Source: a bacterium (GTDB lineage: Bacteria; CBDUZB01; JAGLHV01). From it: a DNA stretch of 12,788 nt. This document shows, in pieces, positions 6,634 to 12,788 of this stretch. Location of the stretch: assembly GCA_023143305.1 (NCBI GenBank), contig JAGLHV010000014.1, forward strand, positions 1-12,788, read 5' to 3'. The notes beneath the pieces are model-generated. The model was not told where the DNA came from. It worked only from the letters and a program-made list of their open reading frames with translations, and did no database searches. The first letter of the stretch is position 1; each line of letters starts with the position of its first letter. A program made the translations under genes and the position numbers.

Positions 6634-6676
6634 GGGAGGATAGGGGGTAAGCCGGGACAAGGGTTAAGGTATAGGG
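6634..6676 (+). other. G-rich leader with G-quadruplex consensus
   Basis: The 55 bases between the NUDIX gene and the MFS gene are unusually G-rich for this AT-rich window. Runs of three or more G lie at 6634-6636, 6643-6647, 6654-6656 and 6661-6663, separated by 6, 6 and 4 bases, so the coding strand satisfies the G3N1-7 quadruplex consensus; a fifth run at 6674-6676 forms the MFS ribosome binding site. Several AGGG repeats are Shine-Dalgarno-like but only the last is at a usable distance from a start codon. Folding is inferred. Confidence 0.5.
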
Positions 6677-6684
6677 TGATGTAA

Positions 6685-7998
6685 ATGAAAATTAGTAATG
6701 TAAGTAAAAAGAAAGAAATTTTTTCCTGGGCAATGTATGATTTTGCCAATTCAGCTTTTGCTACAACGATTTTAGCAGTAATTTTTAATGTTTATTTTGC
6801 TACGGTAATAGTTGGAACAGAGGGAGTGCGAATTTTAGGCTTTAATTTGCCTGGCGATGTTCTTTGGGGGTATGTAGTTTCTTTTTCCATGATTTTAGTT
6901 TGTTTGAGTAGTCCTATTCTGGGTGTAATAGCTGATTTTTCCCGGACAAGAAAGAAATTCTTGTTTTTTTATTGTTGTCTGGGGGCTATTTTTACCGGAT
7001 TATTATTTTTTACGCAGGAAGGGGATTACCTTTCTGCAATAATTTTTTTCGTTATAGCCAATCTTGGGTTTTCCGGAGGAAACGTTTTTTATAATGCTTT
7101 TCTCCCGGAAATTTCTAATGAGAAAAATGTAGGGAGAATTTCGGGTTTAGGTTGGGCATTAGGATATTTAGGGGGAGGGTTGTGTCTCCTTTTAAATTTA
7201 GCTATGATTCAAAGTCCTCAGTTATTCGGTATACCGGATAAAAATTTTTTACCGGTAAGAATAAGTTTATTAAGTGTGGGGTTTTGGTGGATTTTATTTG
7301 CTTTACCTATTTTTTTCTGGACAAAAGAAGAAAGTAAAAAGCAAACTTCAAAATGTTTATTAAGTTATGTGAGTATTGGTTTTAACAGACTTAAGTCTAC
7401 TTTTGGAAAAATAAAAAATTATAAACATCTAACCAGGTTTTTAATATCGTATTTAATCTATAATGACGGGATTCAGACTGTAATTGTGATGGCGGCTGTT
7501 TTTGCCGGTAAAGAATTAGGAATGTCTCATGGGGAAATAATTAAATGTTTTCTCTTAATTCAGGGGGTTGCTTTCCTGGGAGCACTTTTATTCGGATATT
7601 TAGCAGATAAAATAAATATAAAAACTTCTTTAGTTATAACCCTTTTTATTTGGTGTGCAGTAGTTGTTTGGGCTTTTTTTATACGTTCAAAAATGGAATT
7701 TTGGATTTTGGGTTGTATTGTAGGGCTTATTTTGGGGGGAAGTCAATCGGCCAGCCGTTCTCTTTTTAGCCTTTTTGTTCCTCCGGAAAATAGTGCTGAA
7801 TTTTTTAGTTTTTTTGCCATAAGCGGTAAATTTTCCAGTATCCTGGGCCCTTTTGTTTATGCCTTGTTAGGGCATATTTTTAATTCCAGTAGAATTTCGA
7901 TTTTAGCCCTGGTAGTATTTTTTATTATAGGATTAATTGGTTTATATTTTGTAGATGAAGAAAAAGGATTTTTAGAAAGTAAAAATCCTCTTTTTTAA
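6685..7998 (+). CDS. UMF1/Atg22-type MFS transporter
   Basis: This 437-residue integral membrane protein belongs to the major facilitator superfamily, most like the UMF1 group related to yeast vacuolar effluxer Atg22. The group signature is clear near the N-terminus: SWAMYDFANSAFATTILAVI. About 12 hydrophobic segments are visible, split by a polar central loop at roughly residues 214-246. Other usual marks are SPILGVIADFSRTRKK (the loop 2-3 motif), FLPEIS, and GGSQSASRSLFSLFVPPE in the second half. The substrate is unknown; amino acid or small-solute export is only a family-level guess. AGGGTGA (6673-6679) supports the start. An intrinsic terminator is built into its last codons. Neighbours give no clear clue to the cargo. 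Confidence 0.88.
   Translation: MKISNVSKKKEIFSWAMYDFANSAFATTILAVIFNVYFATVIVGTEGVRILGFNLPGDVLWGYVVSFSMILVCLSSPILGVIADFSRTRKKFLFFYCCLGAIFTGLLFFTQEGDYLSAIIFFVIANLGFSGGNVFYNAFLPEISNEKNVGRISGLGWALGYLGGGLCLLLNLAMIQSPQLFGIPDKNFLPVRISLLSVGFWWILFALPIFFWTKEESKKQTSKCLLSYVSIGFNRLKSTFGKIKNYKHLTRFLISYLIYNDGIQTVIVMAAVFAGKELGMSHGEIIKCFLLIQGVAFLGALLFGYLADKINIKTSLVITLFIWCAVVVWAFFIRSKMEFWILGCIVGLILGGSQSASRSLFSLFVPPENSAEFFSFFAISGKFSSILGPFVYALLGHIFNSSRISILALVVFFIIGLIGLYFVDEEKGFLESKNPLF
7965..7996 (+). terminator. Intrinsic terminator inside the 3' end of the MFS gene
   Basis: A perfect 10-base-pair stem, AGGATTTTTA (7965-7974) with TAAAAATCCT (7980-7989), encloses a five-base GAAAG loop and is followed by C and six T (7991-7996). 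The T tract runs into the TAA stop of the MFS gene (7996-7998), so the whole hairpin is coding sequence. The stem is AT-rich, with three G-C pairs at or near the base, so termination may be incomplete. It marks the end of the long upstream transcription unit and lies 28 bases before the next -35 box. Confidence 0.75.
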
Positions 7999-8023
7999 GA
8001 AGGAATAAGCAAATTCCAAATAC

Positions 8024-8052
8024 TTGACCTTTAATATTAAAAATGGTACAAT
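8024..8052 (+). promoter_or_regulatory. Sigma-70-type extended -10 promoter of the uppS operon
   Basis: The -35 box TTGACC (8024-8029) is separated by exactly 17 bases from TACAAT (8047-8052), which is preceded by TGG (8044-8046), an extended -10 motif. The predicted transcript start is about 8058-8060, one to three bases before the ATG at 8061. The box covers the ATG at 8043, which therefore cannot be translated from this transcript. Directly after a terminator, it is the natural promoter for uppS-cdsA-dxr-rseP-ispG. Confidence 0.8.
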
Positions 8053-8060
8053 CAAAAAAT

Positions 8061-8816
8061 ATGAAAAAAGATTCTCATAGCAATAAAGAAAAGACACTAA
8101 AAGCTTTGAATAAAGAAAAAATTCCCATTCATATTGCGATTATTATGGATGGAAATGGAAGGTGGGCTCAACGAAAAGGGTTGCCCAGATTTTTGGGACA
8201 TAGAAAAGGAGCGGAAAGAGTCAAAGAAATAGTTAAAATCTGCCGGAATATAGGAGTTCGTTTTTTAACCCTTTATGTTTTTTCTTCGGAAAACTGGTCT
8301 CGTCCGGCAAAGGAAATAAAGATAGTAATGGTTTTGTTAAGAGAGTTTCTCTTAAAAGAAGAAATGGAATTTAAAAAAAACAAGGTTAAATTGGTTGTTT
8401 CCGGAAAAACTGAGAAATTATCTTCTACGACTCAAAAAATATTGGAAAGAGTTATGAAGGAAACGGACTCTGATTCTTTTGAGATTGTTCTAAATTTAGC
8501 TCTAAATTACGGTGGGCGGGAAGAAATTGTAGAAGCAACTAAGAAAATTGCAGCCGATGTTTTGGCGAAGAAATGCCGGTTGTCGGAAATAGATGAGGGT
8601 TTTTTTAGAACTTATTTATACAGTGCTGATTTACCTGATCCGGACTTGTTGATTCGAACAGGAGGGGATATGAGGATTTCTAATTTTTTGCTCTGGCAGA
8701 TTGCTTATACTGAAATGCACATAACTTCTGTTTTATGGCCGGATTTTTCTAAAGGCGATTTAATTAAAGCAGTGATGGATTATCAAAAAAGAGATAGAAG
8801 GTTTGGAGGGGTCTAA
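8061..8816 (+). CDS. uppS: Isoprenyl transferase (undecaprenyl diphosphate synthase)
   Basis: UppS adds isopentenyl diphosphate units in cis to farnesyl diphosphate to make the C55 carrier lipid for peptidoglycan and other wall polymers. With this start the protein has 251 residues, normal for the family. Motifs seen are HIAIIMDGNGRWA (catalytic D30), FLGHRKGAERV, LYVFSSENWSRP, LNLALNYGGREEI, DLLIRTGGDMRISNFLLWQ and IAYTEMHITSVLWPDF, covering all conserved regions. The frame extends upstream to an ATG at 8043, but that codon lies inside the promoter -10 region, and neither start has a Shine-Dalgarno. The 8061 ATG almost coincides with the predicted transcript start, so translation may be leaderless. 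The typical rpsB-tsf-pyrH-frr genes that often precede uppS are not here; it leads its own operon. Confidence 0.94.
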   Translation: MKKDSHSNKEKTLKALNKEKIPIHIAIIMDGNGRWAQRKGLPRFLGHRKGAERVKEIVKICRNIGVRFLTLYVFSSENWSRPAKEIKIVMVLLREFLLKEEMEFKKNKVKLVVSGKTEKLSSTTQKILERVMKETDSDSFEIVLNLALNYGGREEIVEATKKIAADVLAKKCRLSEIDEGFFRTYLYSADLPDPDLLIRTGGDMRISNFLLWQIAYTEMHITSVLWPDFSKGDLIKAVMDYQKRDRRFGGV

Positions 8817-8819
8817 GAG

Positions 8820-9641
8820 ATGGCTTTAATGAAAAGAACAATAACCGGATTAATAGGTATTCCTATATTACTTTTAATTATTTGGTGGGGATATTTGCCC
8901 TTTTTATTTCTGGTTTGTGGAATAGTAGTCTTAGCCTTATTGGAGTTTTATCACCTAGCTCAAAGGCAGGGTTTTAAGCCATTTAGATTTACAGGTACGA
9001 TTTGTGGGTTGCTTTTAGTAATTTTGATTTTTTTAAATGACGCTAAATTGAGTATAACAGCCGGGGGGGAAGAAAATAGTTTGCTGATTACTTTTTTTTT
9101 ACTGCTTTTCTTTACCATAAGAATAATTAAAGGTGAAGTATCCGGGTCTATTTCTGCTCTGGGGACAACCCTTTTAGGTATTTTTTATGTGGCCTGGTTT
9201 TCCGGTTATTTAATTTTAATAAGAAACTTAAGACCTTATGGCCGGCAATATACTTATATTTTATTTGTTACTATCTGGATTTTGGATACGGCTGCTTATC
9301 TGGGAGGAATGAAATTCGGCCGGCATAAACTGGCAAAATCAATAAGTCCTAATAAAACAATAGAAGGGGCTGTTACGGCCGTACTTTTTGCTCAAATTAC
9401 TCTTTTTATTAGTAAGTGGTGGTTTTTTGATTCATTGAGATATCGGGATTGTTTTATTATTGCTTTAATTTTGGGTATAGGAGCACAATTGGGAGATTTA
9501 GGAGAATCTTTGATAAAGAGAGATGTAGGGGTAAAAGATTCAGGTAATCTTCTTCCGGGGCACGGGGGTGTTTTAGATAGATTTGACAGTTTGTTTTTTG
9601 CTGCACCGCTGCTTTATTACTATATCAGATTTTTTATGTAA
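8820..9641 (+). CDS. cdsA: Phosphatidate cytidylyltransferase (CDP-diglyceride synthase)
   Basis: CdsA makes CDP-diacylglycerol from CTP and phosphatidic acid, the branch point of bacterial phospholipid synthesis. The 273-residue protein is strongly hydrophobic, with about seven or eight membrane segments, and carries the family signature in its C-terminal part: GDLGESLIKRDVGVKDSG, then LLPGHGGVLDRFDS (about 225-257), including the Asp residues that hold metal. The upstream SPNKTIEG motif (176-183) is also typical. The start follows the uppS stop by three bases with GGAGGGG at 8805-8811; a second ATG at 8829 (MKRTITGLIGIP) is an alternative start. Its place between uppS and dxr is the common bacterial order. 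Confidence 0.95.
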   Translation: MALMKRTITGLIGIPILLLIIWWGYLPFLFLVCGIVVLALLEFYHLAQRQGFKPFRFTGTICGLLLVILIFLNDAKLSITAGGEENSLLITFFLLLFFTIRIIKGEVSGSISALGTTLLGIFYVAWFSGYLILIRNLRPYGRQYTYILFVTIWILDTAAYLGGMKFGRHKLAKSISPNKTIEGAVTAVLFAQITLFISKWWFFDSLRYRDCFIIALILGIGAQLGDLGESLIKRDVGVKDSGNLLPGHGGVLDRFDSLFFAAPLLYYYIRFFM

Positions 9642-9665
9642 GATAATTTTTAAATGTGAGGGCGA

Positions 9666-10823
9666 ATGAAAAAAATTTCTATTTTGGGGGCTACCGGTTC
9701 TATCGGAGTAAACACATTAAAGGTAATAAAATCCCTGGGTAAAGAATATAAAGTTGTTGGTCTGACTGCCGGGGGTAATGTTAATTTATTGGTTAAACAA
9801 ATTAAAGAGTTTCAGCCGGAAATAGTTGCCTTGATGGATGAGGAAAAAGGCCGGGAATTAGAAAAAAAACTTTCTAAATGTAAATATAAACCGGCACATA
9901 TTTTTTATGGTCTTAAAGGCCTGGTTAAAGTAGCAACTTACAGTAAAAGTAATTTTTTAGTTTCTTCTTTAGTCGGGGCGGTAGGCTTAATTCCTACTCT
10001 GGAAGCAATAAGGAAAAGGAAGACTATTGCTTTAGCCAATAAAGAAATATTAGTTATGGCCGGGGAAATTATTATCAGGGAAGCATTAAAATATAAAATC
10101 CAAATACTTTCTTTAGATAGTGAACACAGTGCTATTTTTCAATGTCTTAGAGGAGAAAAAAAGAAAGAAGTAAGAAAGATAATTCTTACTGCTTCCGGTG
10201 GCCCTTTTTATCGTTATTCCAGCCAAAATTTACAGAAGGTAACTGTGGCAGAAGCATTAAATCATCCTACCTGGTCTATGGGTAAAAAGATTACTATTGA
10301 CTCTGCTACTTTAATGAATAAAGGATTGGAATTAATTGAGGCTCATTATCTTTTTGATATAAATATAGATAAAATTCAGATAGTGGTGCATCCTCAAAGT
10401 ATAGTTCATTCTATGGTAGAATTTGTTGATGGTGCTGTCATTGCTCAGCTGGGAATTGCTGATATGCGTTTACCTCTTCAATTTGCTTTGACTTATCCTT
10501 GTCGTCAAAAAAGTAATTTACCGGCTTTAAACCTGGAAAAATTAAATTCCCTTTCTTTTGATAAACCGGATTTTAAACGATTTCCCTGTTTGCGTTTGGC
10601 AATTAAAGCAGCTGGTAAGAGGGGGAGTATGCCCACTGTATTAAATGCTGCTAATGAAGTAGCAGTAGATTCTTTTTTAAACGGAAAAATTAAATTTATG
10701 GATATTCCTGTTTTGATCCAATATGCAATGAATAAACATAAGTTAATTAATAATCCAACCCTGGAAGATATTTTGGAAGTGGATTCATGGACCAGGAATA
10801 AAATGAAGGAGGTAATAAATTGA
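9666..10823 (+). CDS. dxr: 1-deoxy-D-xylulose 5-phosphate reductoisomerase
   Basis: Dxr rearranges and reduces 1-deoxy-D-xylulose 5-phosphate to 2-C-methyl-D-erythritol 4-phosphate with NADPH, the first committed step of the MEP isoprenoid pathway and the target of fosmidomycin. The 385-residue protein is full length. It has the nucleotide-binding GATGSIG (8-14), LANKE (123-127), metal ligands D151 and E153 in DSEHSAIFQC, TASGGPF, HPTWSMGKKITIDSATLMNKGLE with E222 as third ligand, VHPQSIVHSMVEF and MPTVLNAANEVAV. A GAGGG ribosome binding site (9658-9662) precedes the ATG. Its stop overlaps the TTG start of rseP. Confidence 0.97.
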   Translation: MKKISILGATGSIGVNTLKVIKSLGKEYKVVGLTAGGNVNLLVKQIKEFQPEIVALMDEEKGRELEKKLSKCKYKPAHIFYGLKGLVKVATYSKSNFLVSSLVGAVGLIPTLEAIRKRKTIALANKEILVMAGEIIIREALKYKIQILSLDSEHSAIFQCLRGEKKKEVRKIILTASGGPFYRYSSQNLQKVTVAEALNHPTWSMGKKITIDSATLMNKGLELIEAHYLFDINIDKIQIVVHPQSIVHSMVEFVDGAVIAQLGIADMRLPLQFALTYPCRQKSNLPALNLEKLNSLSFDKPDFKRFPCLRLAIKAAGKRGSMPTVLNAANEVAVDSFLNGKIKFMDIPVLIQYAMNKHKLINNPTLEDILEVDSWTRNKMKEVIN

Positions 10824-11863
10824 TTTCTATTTTGGCGGTTGTATTTACGTTTAGTGTAGTCATATTTTTTCACGAATTGGGACATTTTTTGATGGCTAAA
10901 AAATTCGGGGTATGGGTGAAAAAATTTTCACTGGGGTTTGGCCCGGAACTTTTAGGCAAAACTATAAAGCGTACAAGATATCGACTATCTTTGATTCCTT
11001 TGGGAGGGTATGTAAAAATGGCAGGGGAAGATCCCGGGGAAAAAAGAGAGGGGATTCCTGCTGAATTTCTTTCACAATCCTGGTGGAGGAGGATACTTAT
11101 TGCCGTAGCAGGGCCGATAATGAATTTTTTATTGGCGATGGTACTTTTTTCTTTAATTTTTTATGTTTGGGGAGAACCACAAGCAGTGAAAGAGCCAATA
11201 ATCGGTGAAGTTTTAGAAAGTTTTCCTGCCCATGAAGCTGGTATAAAAGAAGGAGATAAAATTATTAATATAGAAGGAAAGGAAATTACTGATTGGCAAG
11301 AGGTAATAGAAATTATTCATCCCAGCAGCGGGAAAAATTTAAAAATAAAAATTTTACGCGAAAACAAAGAGATGGAGTTTTTAGTTATACCACAGCTGAA
11401 CCAGGAAAAGAAAATAGGATTAATCGGAATTATAGGTAAAGTAAACATGAAAAAGGTAGGTTTTTTTCAATCTTTTATTAAAGGAATGAAACAAACAATT
11501 ATGTGGACCATTTTTATTTTGAAATCAATTTTTTCAATGTTTACCACACTGGCCAAACCAAATTTTTCCGGGCCTTTGGGTATAGGGCATATGGTTGCAG
11601 AAGTATCCAAAACAGGTTGGGAGAATTTTATTTCATTAATAGCGTTGATTAGCCTTAATATCGGGTTGTTTAATCTTTTTCCTATTCCTATTTTGGATGG
11701 AGGACAGATAACCTTTTATTTATGGGAAGGTTTAACCGGAAAGCCGTTAAGTGAAAAAAATATAAGAATTGCTCAAATGATAGGTCTTAGTCTTTTAATG
11801 GTAATTTTTATTTTTGCTATGCAATCTGATATATCCAGATGGAGAAATGGGTGGGGAAACTAA
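10820..11863 (+). CDS. rseP: RIP-type site-2 zinc metalloprotease RseP
   Basis: RseP is an intramembrane zinc protease that cuts membrane-embedded substrates such as anti-sigma factors and signal-peptide remnants. The 347-residue protein has HELGH (18-22) in its first membrane segment, GGYVKMAGE (62-70), a membrane segment at about 90-116, one PDZ domain at about 124-190 (IIGEVLESFPAHEAGIKEGDKI), and LFNLFPIPILDGGQ with the third zinc ligand D283. One PDZ domain is usual for Gram-positive-type RasP; E. coli RseP has two. The start codon is TTG, with AAGGAGG (10806-10812) seven bases upstream, and it overlaps the dxr TGA as TTGA, implying coupled translation. Its substrate, and any partner anti-sigma factor, are not in the window. 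Confidence 0.95.
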   Translation: MISILAVVFTFSVVIFFHELGHFLMAKKFGVWVKKFSLGFGPELLGKTIKRTRYRLSLIPLGGYVKMAGEDPGEKREGIPAEFLSQSWWRRILIAVAGPIMNFLLAMVLFSLIFYVWGEPQAVKEPIIGEVLESFPAHEAGIKEGDKIINIEGKEITDWQEVIEIIHPSSGKNLKIKILRENKEMEFLVIPQLNQEKKIGLIGIIGKVNMKKVGFFQSFIKGMKQTIMWTIFILKSIFSMFTTLAKPNFSGPLGIGHMVAEVSKTGWENFISLIALISLNIGLFNLFPIPILDGGQITFYLWEGLTGKPLSEKNIRIAQMIGLSLLMVIFIFAMQSDISRWRNGWGN

Positions 11864-12788
11864 CGCGTAAAATAAAAATAGGGAAGGTTTATATCGGTGG
11901 TGGCAGGCCTGTTTTAGTGCAATCAATGACCAAGACAGATACCAGGGATGTTGCTGCTACCGTAAAACAGATAAAAAGTTTACAAAAAATAGGCTGTGAG
12001 ATAGTGCGGGTAGCTGTTCCGGATATGGCATCGGCAAAGGTATTAAGTAAGATAAAAAGCAAAATAAATATTCCGTTGGTTGCCGATATTCATTTTAATT
12101 ATCGTTTGGCCCTGGAGGCAATTGCTCAGGGCGCAGATAAATTAAGATTAAATCCTGGGAACATAGCTAAAAAAGAAGAAATTAAAGAAATAATAAAAGC
12201 AGCTAAAAAAAGAAAAACATCTATAAGAATAGGAATTAATTCCGGGTCCTTAGACAAAAATATTTTAAAAAAGTATGGAAAAGTTACCCCTCAGGCAATG
12301 GTAGAAAGTGCTTTAGGGTTTATTAAGCTTTTCGAAGACTGGTCGTTTTTTAATATAGTCCTTTCCTTAAAAGCAACAGATGTTCCTACTACAATAAAAG
12401 CGTATGAACTAATGTCTCAAAAGTGTGATTATCCCCTTCATTTGGGAATTACCGAAGCAGGTACTTATTTTTCCGGTACGATAAAATCGGCAGTAGGAAT
12501 AGGTTCGCTTTTGTTTAAAGGTATTGGTGATACTGTCCGGGTATCACTTACCGGTGATCCCTGTGAGGAAGTAAAAGTCGGTTTTGAAATTTTAAAAAGT
12601 CTGGGTTTGCGTCGATACGGTCCTACAGTGATTTCCTGCCCTACCTGTGGACGTTGTAAAATACCTTTAATCGCAATTGCACAAGAGATCGAGAAAGGTC
12701 TGTTGCGGATTTATAATTTAAAATCGCCCGCTTTGATTAAACCGATACAAATTGCTATTATGGGTTGTATAGTTAATGGTCCGGGAGA
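11851..12788 (+). CDS. ispG: 4-hydroxy-3-methylbut-2-en-1-yl diphosphate synthase, partial (3' end outside window)
   Basis: IspG converts 2-C-methylerythritol 2,4-cyclodiphosphate to HMBPP with a 4Fe-4S cluster, the penultimate MEP step. The frame is uninterrupted to the window edge (312 codons seen). Family motifs are VYIGGGRPVLVQSMTKTDTRD at the N-terminus, GCEIVRVAVPD, IPLVADIHFNYRLAL, KLRLNPGNI, IRIGINSGSL, LHLGITEAGT, IGDTVRVSLTGDP, SCPTCGRC with two cluster cysteines, and MGCIVNGPG with the third. The C-terminal few dozen residues are missing. A GTG at 11851 with GGAGA at 11841-11845 is preferred; an in-frame ATG at 11839 lacks a ribosome binding site. Either overlaps rseP (13 or 25 bases). 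Together with dxr it shows that this organism uses the MEP pathway. Confidence 0.95.
   Translation, partial: MGKLTRKIKIGKVYIGGGRPVLVQSMTKTDTRDVAATVKQIKSLQKIGCEIVRVAVPDMASAKVLSKIKSKINIPLVADIHFNYRLALEAIAQGADKLRLNPGNIAKKEEIKEIIKAAKKRKTSIRIGINSGSLDKNILKKYGKVTPQAMVESALGFIKLFEDWSFFNIVLSLKATDVPTTIKAYELMSQKCDYPLHLGITEAGTYFSGTIKSAVGIGSLLFKGIGDTVRVSLTGDPCEEVKVGFEILKSLGLRRYGPTVISCPTCGRCKIPLIAIAQEIEKGLLRIYNLKSPALIKPIQIAIMGCIVNGPG

Noticed and set aside
8043..8060. Longer UppS start at ATG 8043
   Set aside because: The codon lies within an extended -10 promoter element with ideal spacing, and there is no ribosome binding site before it. Kept only as an alternative.
1820..11863. A novel multi-gene system such as defence, secretion or a biosynthetic cluster
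   Set aside because: Nearly every gene belongs to a well-known housekeeping family in a widely conserved order; only single-gene oddities remain.

Overview
This 12.8 kb window is AT-rich (GC by eye about one third), densely packed, and coded entirely on the + strand. It holds a block of conserved bacterial housekeeping genes: a PASTA-domain membrane protein, rpe, rpsP, khpA, a shortened rimM, trmD, rplS, rnhB, yraN, tatD, a macro-like/NUDIX fusion, a UMF1-type MFS transporter, uppS, cdsA, dxr, rseP and the 5' part of ispG, which runs off the window end. The gene order, the MEP isoprenoid pathway, the strong Shine-Dalgarno sites and the Lys/Ile-rich proteins suggest a deep-branching, probably anaerobic, low-GC bacterium. 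Firmicutes-like or candidate-phylum lineages such as Atribacterota would fit, but the window alone does not settle the phylum.

Layout. Positions 1-79 hold a short repeat-like sequence. The PASTA gene and rpe (80-1754) look like the tail of an upstream operon. A consensus promoter (1760-1788) then starts the translation and tRNA-modification group rpsP-khpA-rimM-trmD-rplS, which continues without an obvious terminator into rnhB-yraN and then tatD, the macro/NUDIX gene and the MFS gene. This long unit ends at an intrinsic terminator built into the last codons of the MFS gene (7965-7996). A second consensus promoter with an extended -10 (8024-8052) follows at once and drives the envelope and isoprenoid unit uppS-cdsA-dxr-rseP-ispG, whose genes overlap or nearly touch.

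How the genes work together. Dxr and IspG act in the MEP pathway that makes isoprenoid precursors. UppS polymerises these into the C55 carrier lipid for peptidoglycan. CdsA makes CDP-diacylglycerol for phospholipids, and RseP is the site-2 membrane protease usually found beside them. RpsP, RplS, KhpA, RimM and TrmD serve ribosome assembly and tRNA modification. RnhB, YraN and TatD are nucleic-acid enzymes.

No new multi-gene system is visible. The points most worth a second look are: (i) a protein joining a reduced macro-domain-like module to an ADP-ribose-type NUDIX hydrolase; (ii) a rimM that keeps only its C-terminal PRC-barrel, with a possible short remnant of its N-terminus just upstream; (iii) a uppS promoter that lies over the longest-ORF start codon and predicts a nearly leaderless mRNA; (iv) a terminator encoded inside the MFS gene; (v) a G-quadruplex-like G-rich leader before the MFS gene; and (vi) a charge-reversing substitution in a conserved TrmD active-site motif.
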